DNA of 63,769 nucleotides from CAZNPW01 sp964575185 (GCA_964575185.1 CAZNPW010000011.1:1-63769); one strand, 5' to 3'. Positions 7,257-16,195 are shown, counted from the stretch's first letter. The notes: a model not told the origin generated them from the sequence alone. Translations and numbers: made by a program.

Positions 7257-8348
7257 TCACGCTGGACCCCAGCGCTTACGGGCGGCGCGCAGTTCCATTG
7301 CAGCGGCACAATCATCCGCTGCGCGCGCGCCCCAGGTGTCGGGCAGGCGGTAGCCCGCGGGCCAGGGGTCGGCGGGGTCGCGCAGGTGCTGGTGGGTGCC
7401 GGTGATCCAGGCCCGCCCGGCGATCTGGGGCACCACGGCAGGCCGGTCGCCGACCTGCGTGCGGCCCAGGATCCGCCCCTCGAACACGCCGCCGATCAGC
7501 GACCGGGCGCGCAGGACCTGCCCCTCGGCGATCTGCCCGCGCGCGGCCATCAGCGCCAGCCGCGCCGAGACGGCGGTGCCGGTGGGCGACCGGTCGACCT
7601 TGCCGGGGCGGATCGCGACCGCGTGGCGGGTGGCGAAGCCGTCCGCCGCGGGCTCCAGCGGGCCGGCGAAAAGGCAGAAGCTGACGTGCCGCCAGTCGGG
7701 GTTTTCGGGGTGGGTGAAGCCGATCTGCGCGTCGGCCGCGGCGGTGATGCGGACGCCCAGGGTGGCGATCCGGTGCGCCTCCTCCGGCACCAGGGACAGA
7801 CCCAGCGCAGCCGCGTCGACCACGACGAAACTGTCGCCGCCATAGGCCGTGTCGGCGGTGACGGTCCCCAGGCCCGGCACCTCAAGCGGCACGTCCACGC
7901 GGTCGGCGAAGGAGGGCAGGTTCGTCACCCGGATGCGCTCGGCCTTGCCGTCCCGGCAGTCGGCCGACACCGCGACCAGGCCGCCGGGGGCTTCCAGCAC
8001 CAGGTCGGTCACGGGTACGGTCATCGGCAGGATCCCGGCATCGAGCAGCACGGTGGCCACGCAGATGCTGTTCGACCCCGACATCGGCGGATTGTCCTCG
8101 GGCTCCATGATGACGAAGCCCATCTGTGCGCGGGGGTCCTTCGGCGGCACCAGCAGGTTGACGTGCCGGAAGACCCCGCCGCGGGGTTCGTTCAGAAGGA
8201 AGTCGCGCAGGCCCCGGTCCCGCCACAGGGCGCGCGACTGCTCCCACAGCGTCGCGCCCGGCGGGGGCGCCACGCCGCCCGTGACGACGTCGCCCACCTC
8301 GCCCTCGGCATGGGCCGAGATGACGTGGATGACGCGGTCGCTGCGCAT
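7257..8348 (-). CDS. Proline racemase/hydroxyproline epimerase family protein with Ser/Thr active-site pair
   Basis: 363-residue member of the proline racemase family, which interconverts proline or hydroxyproline enantiomers with two cysteines, or dehydrates 3-hydroxyproline with a Cys/Thr pair. Here the first catalytic position is Ser90 (NPPMSGSNSICV, normally MCGH) and the second is Thr256 (DRSPTGTAVSARLAL, normally PCGTG). The rest of the fold is intact (HAEGEVGDVVTGG, TAYGGDSFVVVD). It begins one base after the dapA stop, so the two are co-transcribed. With both cysteines gone, racemisation by the classical two-base mechanism is unlikely; a dehydratase or another reaction on a cyclic imino acid is possible. 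Confidence 0.88.
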   Translation of the reverse strand: MRSDRVIHVISAHAEGEVGDVVTGGVAPPPGATLWEQSRALWRDRGLRDFLLNEPRGGVFRHVNLLVPPKDPRAQMGFVIMEPEDNPPMSGSNSICVATVLLDAGILPMTVPVTDLVLEAPGGLVAVSADCRDGKAERIRVTNLPSFADRVDVPLEVPGLGTVTADTAYGGDSFVVVDAAALGLSLVPEEAHRIATLGVRITAAADAQIGFTHPENPDWRHVSFCLFAGPLEPAADGFATRHAVAIRPGKVDRSPTGTAVSARLALMAARGQIAEGQVLRARSLIGGVFEGRILGRTQVGDRPAVVPQIAGRAWITGTHQHLRDPADPWPAGYRLPDTWGARAADDCAAAMELRAARKRWGPA

Positions 8349-8349
8349 G

Positions 8350-9228
8350 TCAGTTCAACAGCCCCGCGTGGACCATCGCGGCGCGGATGCGGTCCTTCGT
8401 CGGGTCGGTCAGGCCGACCAGCGGCAGGCGCACGTCGGGCGCGCAGCGGCCCAGCAGGGACAGGCCGTATTTCGCCCCCGCCAGCCCGGGTTCGAGGAAG
8501 ATCGCCTCGTGCAGCGGCATCAGCCGGTCCTGGTACTCCAGCGCGGTCCGGTAGTCGCCCGCCAGCGTCGCCGCCTGGAAGGCGGCACACAGGCGGGGGG
8601 CGACGTTGGCCGTCACGCTGATGCAGCCCGTCCCGCCATGGGCGTTGAAGCCGAGCGCGGTGGCGTCCTCGCCCGACAGCTGGACGAAGTCCGCCCCGCA
8701 GGCCGCGCGCTGCTGGCTGACGCGCTCGATCCGGCCGGTGGCGTCCTTGACGCCGACGATGCGCGGCAGCCGCGCGAGTTCGCCCATCGTCGCGGGGGTC
8801 ATGTCGACGACCGACCGGCCGGGGATGTTGTAGATGATGATGGGGAGGCGGCAGGCGTCGTGCAGCGCGGTGAAATGCGCGATCAGGCCGGCTTGCGTCG
8901 GCTTGTTGTAATAGGGCGTGACGACCAGCGCTGCATCGGCGCCGACCGCTTCGGCGTGGCGGATCAGGCGGATGCCCTCGGCGGTGTTGTTCGACCCTGC
9001 CCCGGCGATCACCGGCACCCGGCCGCGGGCGGCGCGCACGACCTCGGCCACGACGGTCTCGTGCTCCTCGTGGCTCAGCGTGGGGCTTTCGCCGGTGGTG
9101 CCGACGGGGACGAGGCCGGTGGAGCCCTCGGCGACGTGCCAGTCGACCAGGTCGCGCAGGGTCGGCAGGTCGAGGGTGCCGTCGGGCCTGAACGGCGTTA
9201 CCAGGGCTGGGATGGACCCCCTGAACAT
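8350..9228 (-). CDS. dapA: 4-hydroxy-tetrahydrodipicolinate synthase
   Basis: 292-residue class I aldolase that condenses pyruvate with aspartate semialdehyde in lysine and meso-diaminopimelate synthesis. All landmarks are present: ALVTPFRPDG, GTTGESPTLSHEEH, YYNKPTQAG, the proton-relay tyrosine in IIYNIPGRSVVD, and the Schiff-base lysine in VGVKDATG. Later blocks SGEDATAL and GTGCISVTANVAP are canonical for DapA, which argues against a hydroxyproline-pathway deaminase despite the racemase-like neighbour. AGGGG precedes the ATG. The start faces the lytic transglycosylase gene across about 114 bases, so two cell-wall-related genes diverge here. Confidence 0.95.
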   Translation of the reverse strand: MFRGSIPALVTPFRPDGTLDLPTLRDLVDWHVAEGSTGLVPVGTTGESPTLSHEEHETVVAEVVRAARGRVPVIAGAGSNNTAEGIRLIRHAEAVGADAALVVTPYYNKPTQAGLIAHFTALHDACRLPIIIYNIPGRSVVDMTPATMGELARLPRIVGVKDATGRIERVSQQRAACGADFVQLSGEDATALGFNAHGGTGCISVTANVAPRLCAAFQAATLAGDYRTALEYQDRLMPLHEAIFLEPGLAGAKYGLSLLGRCAPDVRLPLVGLTDPTKDRIRAAMVHAGLLN

Positions 9229-9342
9229 GCTGCGTCCCCTCTGTCGGCCTGCTGCCGGTTCCGTCTAGGCCGGACGGGCGCGAATGTGAAGGCTCACGCA
9301 AGCGTCGCTGGACGGGCGCGCCGCGTTGCGGCAAAGGGGGCC

Positions 9343-11256
9343 ATGCGCGCGCTGACCCTGATGCTCGGCCTTCTGGCCGTCCCCGCCGCCGCCGACGACC
9401 CGGCATCGCTGACCGCCGCGCTGGCTGCGGTGGGCCGGCAGGACTGGGCCGCCGCGTCGGCGGCCGCCGACGGCGAGCTCAGCCGGGCCATCGTCGACTG
9501 GAACCGGCTGCGCGCGGGCGAGGGCGCGCTGCCGGACTACGAGCGCTTCCTGGCCGACCACCCGGACTGGCCCGGCCTTCCGCTGCTGCGCCAGAAGGGC
9601 GAGGCGCAGCTGGCCGGGGCCGATCCGGGGCGAGTCATCGCGTATTTCGGGGGCACGGAGCCCGCCACGGCGGCCGGGGCGCTGGCGCTGATGCAGGCCC
9701 TGGCCGCCACCGGCCGGCCCGGCGCGGCCGAGGCCGAGGCCTTCCGCGCCTGGACCGAGCTGCCCTTCACCGCCGAGGAGCAGGGCACGATCACCGGGCT
9801 GTACGGGCCGATCCTGGTGGTCGCGCACGAGGTGCGGCTCGACCGGCTGCTGTGGGAGGGCGGGCGCGGGGCCGAGGTCGACCGGATGCTGCGGCTCGTC
9901 AGCCCCGACTGGCAGGCGGTCGCCCGCGCCAGGCAGGCGCTGCGCGCCGACGCGGCGGATGCGACGGCCTTGGTGGACGCGGTGCCGGCCAGCCTGAAGG
10001 ACGACCCGGGCCTGTCCTTCGAGCGCTTCGCCTGGCGGATGCGCAAGGAGCGCACCGACGACGCGCTGGCGATGATCACCGACCGCTCGACATCGGTCGG
10101 CCGGCTGGGGGACCCTTCCGCCTGGGCCAAGCGCCGCGCGGCCTTCGCGCGCGAGCTGCTGCGCGCCGGGCGGGCGCGGGATGCCTACGACGTGGCATCG
10201 CGGCACTTCCTGACGAAGGGCGCGGATTACGCCGACCTCGAGTTCCTGTCGGGCTTCATCGCCTTGCGGTTCCTCGACGACCCGGCGACGGCGCTGGCGC
10301 ACTTCCGCCAGCTCGAGGCGGCGGTGGTGACGCCGATCAGCCAGAGCCGGGCGCTGTTCTGGCAGGGTCGCGCCCTTGCGGCGCAGGGCGACGCGGCGGC
10401 GGCGGAGACGGCATTCCGCGCGGCGGCCCGGTACCAGACGGCCTATTACGGCCAGCTCGCGAGCGAGCGGCTGGGCCTGCCGCTGTCGGACGGCCTGCTG
10501 GCCACGAGCACGCCCGGCGACTGGCGGCAGGCGTCCTTCGCCGGCTCGCAGGTCTTTGCCGCGGCCCGCCTGGTGCGGCAGGCGGGCGACGAGGTCCTGG
10601 CGCGCCGCTTCGTGCTGAAGCTGGCCGAAGACCTTGACGCCGGGGGGCTCGCCGCGCTGGCCGCCTGGGCGGAGGAGGCCGGGGACCCCCACCTCGCCCT
10701 CCTTGTCGCCAAGGCCGCCGCCGAACGCGGCGTGATCCTGCCCGCGGCGTATTTCCCGGTTCCCGCGATGGTGCCCGACGGCCTGCCCGTCAGCCGGGCG
10801 CTCGCGCTGGCGATCGCACGGCGCGAGTCGGAGTTCTATCCGGCGGCCACCAGCCCGGCGGGGGCGCTCGGCCTGATGCAGGTGCTGCCCGACACCGCGC
10901 GGATGATGGCCGACCGGACCGGGCTGGAATACGCCCGCGACCGCCTGACCACCGACCCCGCCTACAACGTCGCCAAGGGTGCGGCCTACCTGCGCGTGCT
11001 GGTGGACGAGTTCGGCCCGTCGATCGCGCTGGTGGCCAGCGGCTACAACGCCGGCCCCGGCCGTCCGCGGCGCTGGATCGGGACGCTGGGCGACCCGCGC
11101 GACGCCGATGTGGACATCATCGACTGGGTCGAGATGATCCCCTTCGCCGAGACGCGCACCTACGTGATGCGGGTCGCCGAGAGCCTGGTGATCTACCGCG
11201 CGAAGCTGCGCCGCGAGGCCGGGCCGGTGCGGCTGACCGAGGAGCTGCGGGGGTAG
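9343..11256 (+). CDS. slt: Soluble lytic murein transglycosylase (Slt type)
   Basis: 637-residue periplasmic enzyme that cleaves the MurNAc-GlcNAc bond of peptidoglycan with formation of 1,6-anhydro ends. A signal peptide (MRALTLMLGLLAVPAAA) is followed by about 450 residues of helical repeats forming the Slt70 U-domain, then a C-terminal SLT domain from about residue 490. The catalytic glutamate is Glu495 in IARRESEFYP; GALGLMQVLPDTA and VASGYNAGPGR complete the fold. The start is ATG 9343 with AAAGGGGG just upstream; the frame is open far upstream but that stretch has the character of a non-coding frame. It diverges from dapA. Confidence 0.95.
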   Translation: MRALTLMLGLLAVPAAADDPASLTAALAAVGRQDWAAASAAADGELSRAIVDWNRLRAGEGALPDYERFLADHPDWPGLPLLRQKGEAQLAGADPGRVIAYFGGTEPATAAGALALMQALAATGRPGAAEAEAFRAWTELPFTAEEQGTITGLYGPILVVAHEVRLDRLLWEGGRGAEVDRMLRLVSPDWQAVARARQALRADAADATALVDAVPASLKDDPGLSFERFAWRMRKERTDDALAMITDRSTSVGRLGDPSAWAKRRAAFARELLRAGRARDAYDVASRHFLTKGADYADLEFLSGFIALRFLDDPATALAHFRQLEAAVVTPISQSRALFWQGRALAAQGDAAAAETAFRAAARYQTAYYGQLASERLGLPLSDGLLATSTPGDWRQASFAGSQVFAAARLVRQAGDEVLARRFVLKLAEDLDAGGLAALAAWAEEAGDPHLALLVAKAAAERGVILPAAYFPVPAMVPDGLPVSRALALAIARRESEFYPAATSPAGALGLMQVLPDTARMMADRTGLEYARDRLTTDPAYNVAKGAAYLRVLVDEFGPSIALVASGYNAGPGRPRRWIGTLGDPRDADVDIIDWVEMIPFAETRTYVMRVAESLVIYRAKLRREAGPVRLTEELRG

Positions 11257-11286
11257 TCGCGCGTCCGGGCCACACCTTCCTCCGCA

Positions 11287-11396
11287 CCCTCTCCCCCGGC
11301 CCCTCTCCCCGGGGAGAGGGGTGACCTTCACCCCCGGCGCGGCGCATCGGGGCGGGCACCTCCCCTCTCCCTGGGGAGAGGGGATGGGGGAGAGGG
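11287..11396. repeat. Nested CCCTCTCC / GGAGAGGG palindromic element
   Basis: The 220-base gap between slt and the ABC permease holds a nested inverted repeat. There is a 22-bp perfect palindrome CCCCTCTCCCC/GGGGAGAGGGG at 11300-11321, a second hairpin TCCCCTCTCCC-T-GGGGAGAGGGGA at 11361-11384, and outer arms CCCTCTCCCCC (11287-11297) and GGGGGAGAGGG (11386-11396). This is a widespread type of REP-like intergenic element in GC-rich proteobacteria. It may end slt transcription or stabilise its message. Confidence 0.8.
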
Positions 11397-11476
11397 CTGC
11401 CCGGGCACGGCACTTGGGTTTTTCCGCGGGGCGCGTGTAACACTGGCGGAAAGGCCGATTCGCCGGTGGGGACAGC

Positions 11477-12559
11477 GTGATCCGACTTGAACGACGCCCG
11501 CAGCCCTCGCGGGTCTGGGTCTGGGCGACGCCGCTGCTGGCCGTGGCGCTGACGATGGTGGCGGGCGGGCTGATGTTCGCGGCGCTGGGCAAGGATCCCG
11601 TGCACGCGATCCGCACCATCTTCTGGGACCCGCTCTTCAACCCCGATTTCGCCGCCTACTCGCGCCCGCAGCTTCTGGTGAAGGCGGGGCCGCTGATCCT
11701 GATCGCGGTCGGGCTGTCGATCGGGTTCCGGGCGGGCATCTGGAACATCGGGGCGGAAGGGCAGTACATCATGGGCGCGCTGGTCGGCGGCGGCGTCGGC
11801 CTTGCCATGTATCCGCTGGAGGCCTGGTACGTCTTCCCGCTGATGGTGCTGGGCGGCGCGCTGGGCGGCTGGGCCTGGGCGATGATCCCCGCGATCCTGC
11901 GGGCGCGGTTCGACACCAACGAGATCCTCGTCTCGCTGCTTCTGGTCTACGTCGCTCAGAACCTGCTGTCGGCGGCGGCGCTGGGCTGGGCGCGCAATCC
12001 CGAAGGCGGCGGTTTCCCGGGCAGCCGCAACTTCACCGACTGGCCTGCGGCCCACAATGCCGAGCTGGTCGCGGGGACCGGGCTGCACTGGGGCGTGGTG
12101 ACGGCGCTGCTTGCCGTGGTCGCGGCGACGGTCATGTTCCAGCGCCACATCACGGGGTTCCACGTCCGCCTCGCGGGCCAGGCGCCGCGCGCGGCGCGCT
12201 TTGCCGGGGTCGACCCGGCGCGGCTGGTGGTGTTCTGCTTCGCCGTCTCGGGCATCGCCGCCGGGCTGGCCGGGCTGTTCGAGGTGACCGGTCCGGCGGG
12301 CCAGATCAGCATCGACTTCAACGTTGGCTACGGCTTCACCGCGATCATCGTGGCCTTCCTCGGCCGGCTGCACCCGGTGGGCATCCTGCTGGCGGGCTTC
12401 CTCATGGCCCTGACCTACATCGGCGGCGAGCTGGCGCAGTTCATGCTCGGCCTGCCGGCGGCGGCGATCCAGGCGTTCCAGGGGATGCTCCTGTTCTTCC
12501 TGCTGGCGGTCGACGTGCTGACGAACTACCGCGTCCGCCTCGGCCGGGTGGCGGCGTGA
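11477..12559 (+). CDS. ABC transporter permease, BMP/nucleoside-type importer (subunit 1)
   Basis: 360-residue inner-membrane permease of the BPD_transp_2 family, similar in build to YufP/NupP. It has a short cytoplasmic start, a helix ATPLLAVALTMVAGGLMFAAL and about ten hydrophobic segments. GLSIGFRAGIWNIGAEGQYIMGAL is the family signature and FDTNEILVSLLLVYVA is the cytoplasmic loop that docks the ATPase. The next permease begins inside its stop (ATGG/GTGATGG, 4-base overlap), and a BMP-type binding protein follows. Such importers carry nucleosides or purine-like compounds. No ATPase gene is found in this cluster. Confidence 0.9.
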   Translation: MIRLERRPQPSRVWVWATPLLAVALTMVAGGLMFAALGKDPVHAIRTIFWDPLFNPDFAAYSRPQLLVKAGPLILIAVGLSIGFRAGIWNIGAEGQYIMGALVGGGVGLAMYPLEAWYVFPLMVLGGALGGWAWAMIPAILRARFDTNEILVSLLLVYVAQNLLSAAALGWARNPEGGGFPGSRNFTDWPAAHNAELVAGTGLHWGVVTALLAVVAATVMFQRHITGFHVRLAGQAPRAARFAGVDPARLVVFCFAVSGIAAGLAGLFEVTGPAGQISIDFNVGYGFTAIIVAFLGRLHPVGILLAGFLMALTYIGGELAQFMLGLPAAAIQAFQGMLLFFLLAVDVLTNYRVRLGRVAA

Positions 12560-13485
12560 TGGGCGGGATCGACCCGGCGCTCTTGGTCGCGAGCCTGATG
12601 GTCGCGGCGGTCCCGATCATGCTCGCGGCCATCGGCGAGCTGGTGGTGGAGCGCGCGGGCGTGCTGAACCTCGGCGTCGAGGGGATGATGATCATGGGCG
12701 CGGTGACGGGGTTCATCGCCGCGGTGGCGACGGGCAGCCCGCTGGCGGGCTTCGCCGCCGGCATGGCGGGGGGCGTCGGGCTGTCGCTGCTGTTCGCGCT
12801 GCTGACGCAGGTGCTGCTGGCCAACCAGGTCGCCTGCGGGCTGGCGCTGACGCTGTTCGGGCTGGGGCTGAGCGCGCTGCTCGGCCAGGGTTACGTCGGC
12901 ATCAAGCCGCCGCCGACGCGCGAGGTGCCCTTCGGGCCGCTGGCCGACCTGCCGTTCCTGGGGCCGGTGCTGTTCGGGCACGACTGGGTCGTCTACGCCT
13001 CGGTCGTCACCGTCGTGGCGGTCGGGTGGGGGCTGACGCGCACGCGGGCGGGGCTGGTCCTGCGCGCGGTGGGCGAAAACCACGCCGCCGCCCATGCGCT
13101 CGGCTATCCGGTGGTGGCGGTGCGGGTCGCGGCGATCGCCTTCGGGGGCGCGATGGCGGGCTTAGGCGGGGCCTACGTCTCCCTCGTCCGCGTGCCGCAA
13201 TGGACCGACGGGATCACCGCCGGGGCGGGCTGGATCGCGCTGGCGATCGTCGTCTTCGCAAGCTGGCGGCCGGGCCGCGTGCTGGCGGGCGCCTATCTCT
13301 TCGGCGGGCTGTCGGTGCTGCAGCTGAACCTGCAGGCGGCGGGATCGGCCATTCCGGTGCAGTATCTGTCGATGGCCCCCTATCTGATCACGATCCTCGT
13401 GCTCGTGGCGATCTCGACCGGCCGGGGAAAGGCGGCGCTTGCCGCGCCCGGATCGCTGGGGCAAACCTTCCATGCGACACGCTGA
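12556..13485 (+). CDS. ABC transporter permease, BMP/nucleoside-type importer (subunit 2)
   Basis: 309-residue second permease, similar in build to YufQ/NupQ, which pairs with the preceding subunit in the inner membrane. Signature blocks are IGELVVERAGVLNLGVEGMM near residue 22 and TRAGLVLRAVGENHAAAHAL, the coupling-helix region. The start overlaps the previous stop by four bases, so the two subunits are likely translationally coupled and made in equal amounts. It ends 37 bases before the binding-protein gene. Confidence 0.9.
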   Translation: MMGGIDPALLVASLMVAAVPIMLAAIGELVVERAGVLNLGVEGMMIMGAVTGFIAAVATGSPLAGFAAGMAGGVGLSLLFALLTQVLLANQVACGLALTLFGLGLSALLGQGYVGIKPPPTREVPFGPLADLPFLGPVLFGHDWVVYASVVTVVAVGWGLTRTRAGLVLRAVGENHAAAHALGYPVVAVRVAAIAFGGAMAGLGGAYVSLVRVPQWTDGITAGAGWIALAIVVFASWRPGRVLAGAYLFGGLSVLQLNLQAAGSAIPVQYLSMAPYLITILVLVAISTGRGKAALAAPGSLGQTFHATR

Positions 13486-13522
13486 CCGGGCCGGGACAGG
13501 CCCCAACGGGGAGAGAACAGGG

Positions 13523-14608
13523 ATGCAACGCAGAACGGTGCTGAAGGGCGGCGCGGCCATGGGGCTTGCCATGGCGGCGGGCCTGCCCGCGCGGGCGCAG
13601 AGCGCGCCCCTGAAGATCGGGTTCGTCTACGTCGGGCCGATCGGCGACGGCGGCTGGACCTTCCAGCACGACCAGGGCCGGCTCGCCGTGGTCGAGCGTT
13701 TCGGCGACAAGGTCGAGACGGTGTATCAGGAAAGCGTCCCCGAAGGCGCCGACGCCGAGCGCGTGATGACGCAGATGGCGCTGGCCGGGGCCGGGCTGAT
13801 CTTCACCACCTCGTTCGGTTACATGGACGCGACGGTGGCCACCGCAGCCAAGTTCCCGGACATCAAGTTCGAGCACGCGACGGGCTACAAGCGGGCCGAC
13901 AACCTGGCCACCTACGACGCGCGGTTCTACGAAGGCCGGGCGGTGATCGGCCACATCGCGGGGCGGATGACGAAGTCGAACAAGATCGGCTACATCGGCT
14001 CGTTCCCGATCCCGGAGGTGATCCAGGGCATCAACTCGAGCTTCCTGCACGCGCGCAAGGCCAACCCCGCCGTCGAGATGAGCGTCGTCTGGGCCTACAC
14101 CTGGTTCGACCCGGCGAAGGAGGCCGACGCGGCCCGCGCGCTGATCGAGCAGGGCGTCGACGTGATCCTGCAGCACACCGATTCGACCGCGCCGCTGGCC
14201 GAGGCGCAGAAGACGCCCGGGATCATCGGCTTCGGCCAGGCGAGCGACATGGCGGCGTTCAAGCCGAGCCCGCGCGTGGCCTCGATCATCGACAACTGGG
14301 CCCCCTACTACATCAAGCGGGTGCAGGCCGTGATGGACGGGACCTGGACGAGCCAGGCCTTCTGGGGCGGCATGGGCGACGGCGAGGTCGTGATCGGCGA
14401 GATCACCGACACCGTGCCCGCCGACGTGAAGGCCGAGGCCGAGAAGCTGATCGCCGACATCACCGCGGGCACCTACCACCCCTTCACCGGCCCCATCAAC
14501 AAGCAGGACGGCAGCGTCTGGCTCGCCGAGGGCGCGGTCGCGACCGACGCCGAACTGCAGGGCCTGAACTTCTACGTCGAGGGCCTGACGGGCGAGATCC
14601 CGTCCTGA
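13523..14608 (+). CDS. BMP-family substrate-binding protein with Tat-like signal
   Basis: 361-residue periplasmic binding protein of the basic membrane protein (PnrA-like) family, which bind nucleosides or purines. The signal MQRRTVLKGGAAMGLAMAAG carries a twin-arginine motif (RRTVLKG), so export is probably by Tat. The mature part begins KIGFVYVGPIGDGGWTFQHD; the GPIGDGGW block contacts ligand in the family. GGGGAGAG precedes the ATG, and the gene closes the permease-permease-BMP operon, with hairpins and a terminator directly after it. Similar proteins in this group are often annotated as purine or nucleoside importers; the ligand is not settled. Confidence 0.9.
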   Translation: MQRRTVLKGGAAMGLAMAAGLPARAQSAPLKIGFVYVGPIGDGGWTFQHDQGRLAVVERFGDKVETVYQESVPEGADAERVMTQMALAGAGLIFTTSFGYMDATVATAAKFPDIKFEHATGYKRADNLATYDARFYEGRAVIGHIAGRMTKSNKIGYIGSFPIPEVIQGINSSFLHARKANPAVEMSVVWAYTWFDPAKEADAARALIEQGVDVILQHTDSTAPLAEAQKTPGIIGFGQASDMAAFKPSPRVASIIDNWAPYYIKRVQAVMDGTWTSQAFWGGMGDGEVVIGEITDTVPADVKAEAEKLIADITAGTYHPFTGPINKQDGSVWLAEGAVATDAELQGLNFYVEGLTGEIPS

Positions 14609-14618
14609 CGAAGACGTC

Positions 14619-14635
14619 GGGGGGTCACACCCCCC
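14619..14635. repeat. G6/C6 hairpin after BMP gene
   Basis: GGGGGG-TCACA-CCCCCC hairpin within 30 bases of the BMP stop codon, followed by further C-rich and G-rich runs. Probably part of the transcription-end region together with the terminator at 14669. Confidence 0.55.
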
Positions 14636-14668
14636 GCACCCCCCGTGGGGCAATCGGGTCCGGAAGGA

Positions 14669-14693
14669 GGGGTGCCCGTCGGGTGCCCCTTTT
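14669..14693 (+). terminator. Intrinsic terminator of the BMP importer operon
   Basis: Nine-pair stem from GGGGTGCCC (14669-14677) and GGGTGCCCC (14681-14689) with two central G-U pairs and loop GTC, followed by TTTT. It lies 60 bases after the BMP stop and just before the oxidoreductase start at 14706, so that gene may be read at reduced level through this terminator. Confidence 0.7.
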
Positions 14694-14705
14694 GGTGGGG
14701 ATGGC

Positions 14706-15776
14706 ATGGACTGCGACATCCTGATCATCGGCGGCGGGATCGCCGGGGTATCGGCGGCGGCAGCCCTGGCTCCCGATGCGCAGGTGGTGCTGGTCGAGGC
14801 CGAGGCGGCGCTGGCCCATCACGCCAGCAGCCGGTCGGCCGCGCTGTATGAACCCCACTACGGCGCGGCTCCGGTGGTGGCGCTGTCGCTCGCGTCGGGG
14901 GATGCCTTCCGCGCCTCGGGCTGGCTCTCCCCCCGCGGGATCATGATGGTCGCCGGGGCGGGGGAGGAGGAGGTCTTCGCCCGCGACGCCGCCGCGATGC
15001 GGTTGGGCGAGGTGCCGGTGGCCGAGGCGCGGGCGCGGGTGCCGATCCTGTCGCCCGCGCTCACGCGTGCGGCCATTGCCGACCACGCCTGGGACATCGA
15101 CACCGACGCGATGGTGCAGGGGTATGCGCGGGCGGCAAGGGCCGCAGGGGCGCAGGTGCTGCTGCGGGCGGGGGTGACGGCGATCCGCCGCGACGGGCCG
15201 GGCTGGCGGGTCACGACCGCGGCCGGAGAGGTCACGGCGGCGGTGATCGTGAACGCCGCGGGTCCCTGGGCGGATGCGGTGGCCGGGCTGGCCGGGGTCG
15301 CGCCCCTGGGCCTGCAGCCGCTGCGGCGGTCGATGGCGCGCATCCCGGCCCCCGCCGGGATGGATGTCGGCGGCTGGCCGATGGTCTTCGGCCCCGGTGA
15401 AAGCTGGTACATGAAGCCCGACGCGGGGGCGCTGATCGTCTCGCCCGCCGAGGAGCACCCGATGCCGCCGCACGACGCCTTCGCCTGCGACATGGTGCTG
15501 GCCGAGGGGCTGGCGCGCTACGAGGCCGCGGTGACCGCGCCGGTGACGCGGCTGCTCGCGAACTGGGCGGGACTGCGGACCTTCGCACCCGACCGCGTGC
15601 CGGTGATCGGCCGCGACCCGGGGCTGCCGTCGTTCTTCTGGCTTGCAGGCCAGGGCGGCTACGGCTTCCAGACCGCGCCTGCCGCCGCGCGGCTTGCGGC
15701 CGACCTGCTGGCGGGCCGCGCGCCGACGGCGGACGCGGCGCTGGTGCGGGCGCTGTCGCCGGCCCGGTTCGCCTGA
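14706..15776 (+). CDS. FAD-dependent oxidoreductase (DAO / glycine-D-amino-acid oxidase family)
   Basis: 356-residue flavoenzyme. The FAD dinucleotide-binding motif is at the N-terminus (CDILIIGGGIAGVSAAAAL), followed by the family arginine-rich region HHASSRSAALYEPHYG and a C-terminal LAGQGGYGFQTAPAAARLAADLL block, which closes the FAD site in D-amino-acid oxidase relatives. Substrates in this family are amines or amino acids such as glycine, sarcosine or D-amino acids; sequence alone does not choose. It follows the BMP importer operon and converges with the small membrane protein at 15796 with only 19 bases between stops. No signal peptide, so cytoplasmic. Confidence 0.87.
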   Translation: MDCDILIIGGGIAGVSAAAALAPDAQVVLVEAEAALAHHASSRSAALYEPHYGAAPVVALSLASGDAFRASGWLSPRGIMMVAGAGEEEVFARDAAAMRLGEVPVAEARARVPILSPALTRAAIADHAWDIDTDAMVQGYARAARAAGAQVLLRAGVTAIRRDGPGWRVTTAAGEVTAAVIVNAAGPWADAVAGLAGVAPLGLQPLRRSMARIPAPAGMDVGGWPMVFGPGESWYMKPDAGALIVSPAEEHPMPPHDAFACDMVLAEGLARYEAAVTAPVTRLLANWAGLRTFAPDRVPVIGRDPGLPSFFWLAGQGGYGFQTAPAAARLAADLLAGRAPTADAALVRALSPARFA

Positions 15777-15795
15777 CGGCGGGCGCGCCGGTCGG

Positions 15796-16110
15796 TCAGC
15801 CCCGGCGCCAGGCCCGCCAGCGGCGTGCCAGCCGTCGCAGGGACACCCGCCCCCGCACCATCAGGCCGGCGATCGGTCCGCGCAGCACCGGCAGGTCGAT
15901 GGCCAGCAAGAGCAGCCCGAAGGGCAGCATCCACAGGCCGAGCACCGGCAGGAAGGACAGCAGCCCGCCCGCGATCAGCAGCAGCGACAGCGGGAAGCGC
16001 AGCGGGAACCAGCTATCGCGCCGCAGGGCGACCATCGGACCGCGCAGCGGCGGGACCAGCCGGGCGATCACGTCGAACTGCCTTTGAAACCTGCGCTCGC
16101 GCTGGGTCAT
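15796..16110 (-). CDS. Small integral membrane protein
   Basis: 104-residue protein, unknown function. Start at ATG 16110 (MTQRERRFQRQFDVIARLV) in preference to an upstream in-frame codon. A basic, amphipathic N-terminal part is followed by two hydrophobic stretches, SLLLIAGGLLSFLPVLGLWM and LPFGLLLLAIDLPVL, and a very basic C-terminal tail ending RRWRAWRRG, which predicts a cytoplasmic C-terminus. I recall similar proteins in Rhodobacteraceae that are sometimes mis-named tryptophan synthase subunit beta; nothing here supports that function. It lies downstream of, and in the same direction as, the large flavoprotein gene. Confidence 0.72.
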   Translation of the reverse strand: MTQRERRFQRQFDVIARLVPPLRGPMVALRRDSWFPLRFPLSLLLIAGGLLSFLPVLGLWMLPFGLLLLAIDLPVLRGPIAGLMVRGRVSLRRLARRWRAWRRG

Positions 16111-16195
16111 GGGGTTCCGCCGGGGCTGTGGCACCGCAACAGGCCGAAACGCGGCATCTGTCAAGCGAAGGTTCGGTGAACGGCGGCCGCGCGCG

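Noticed and set aside
7849..9342. Upstream open frame continuous with slt
   Set aside because: It runs antisense to dapA and the racemase-like gene; the true slt start at 9343 has a signal peptide and ribosome site.
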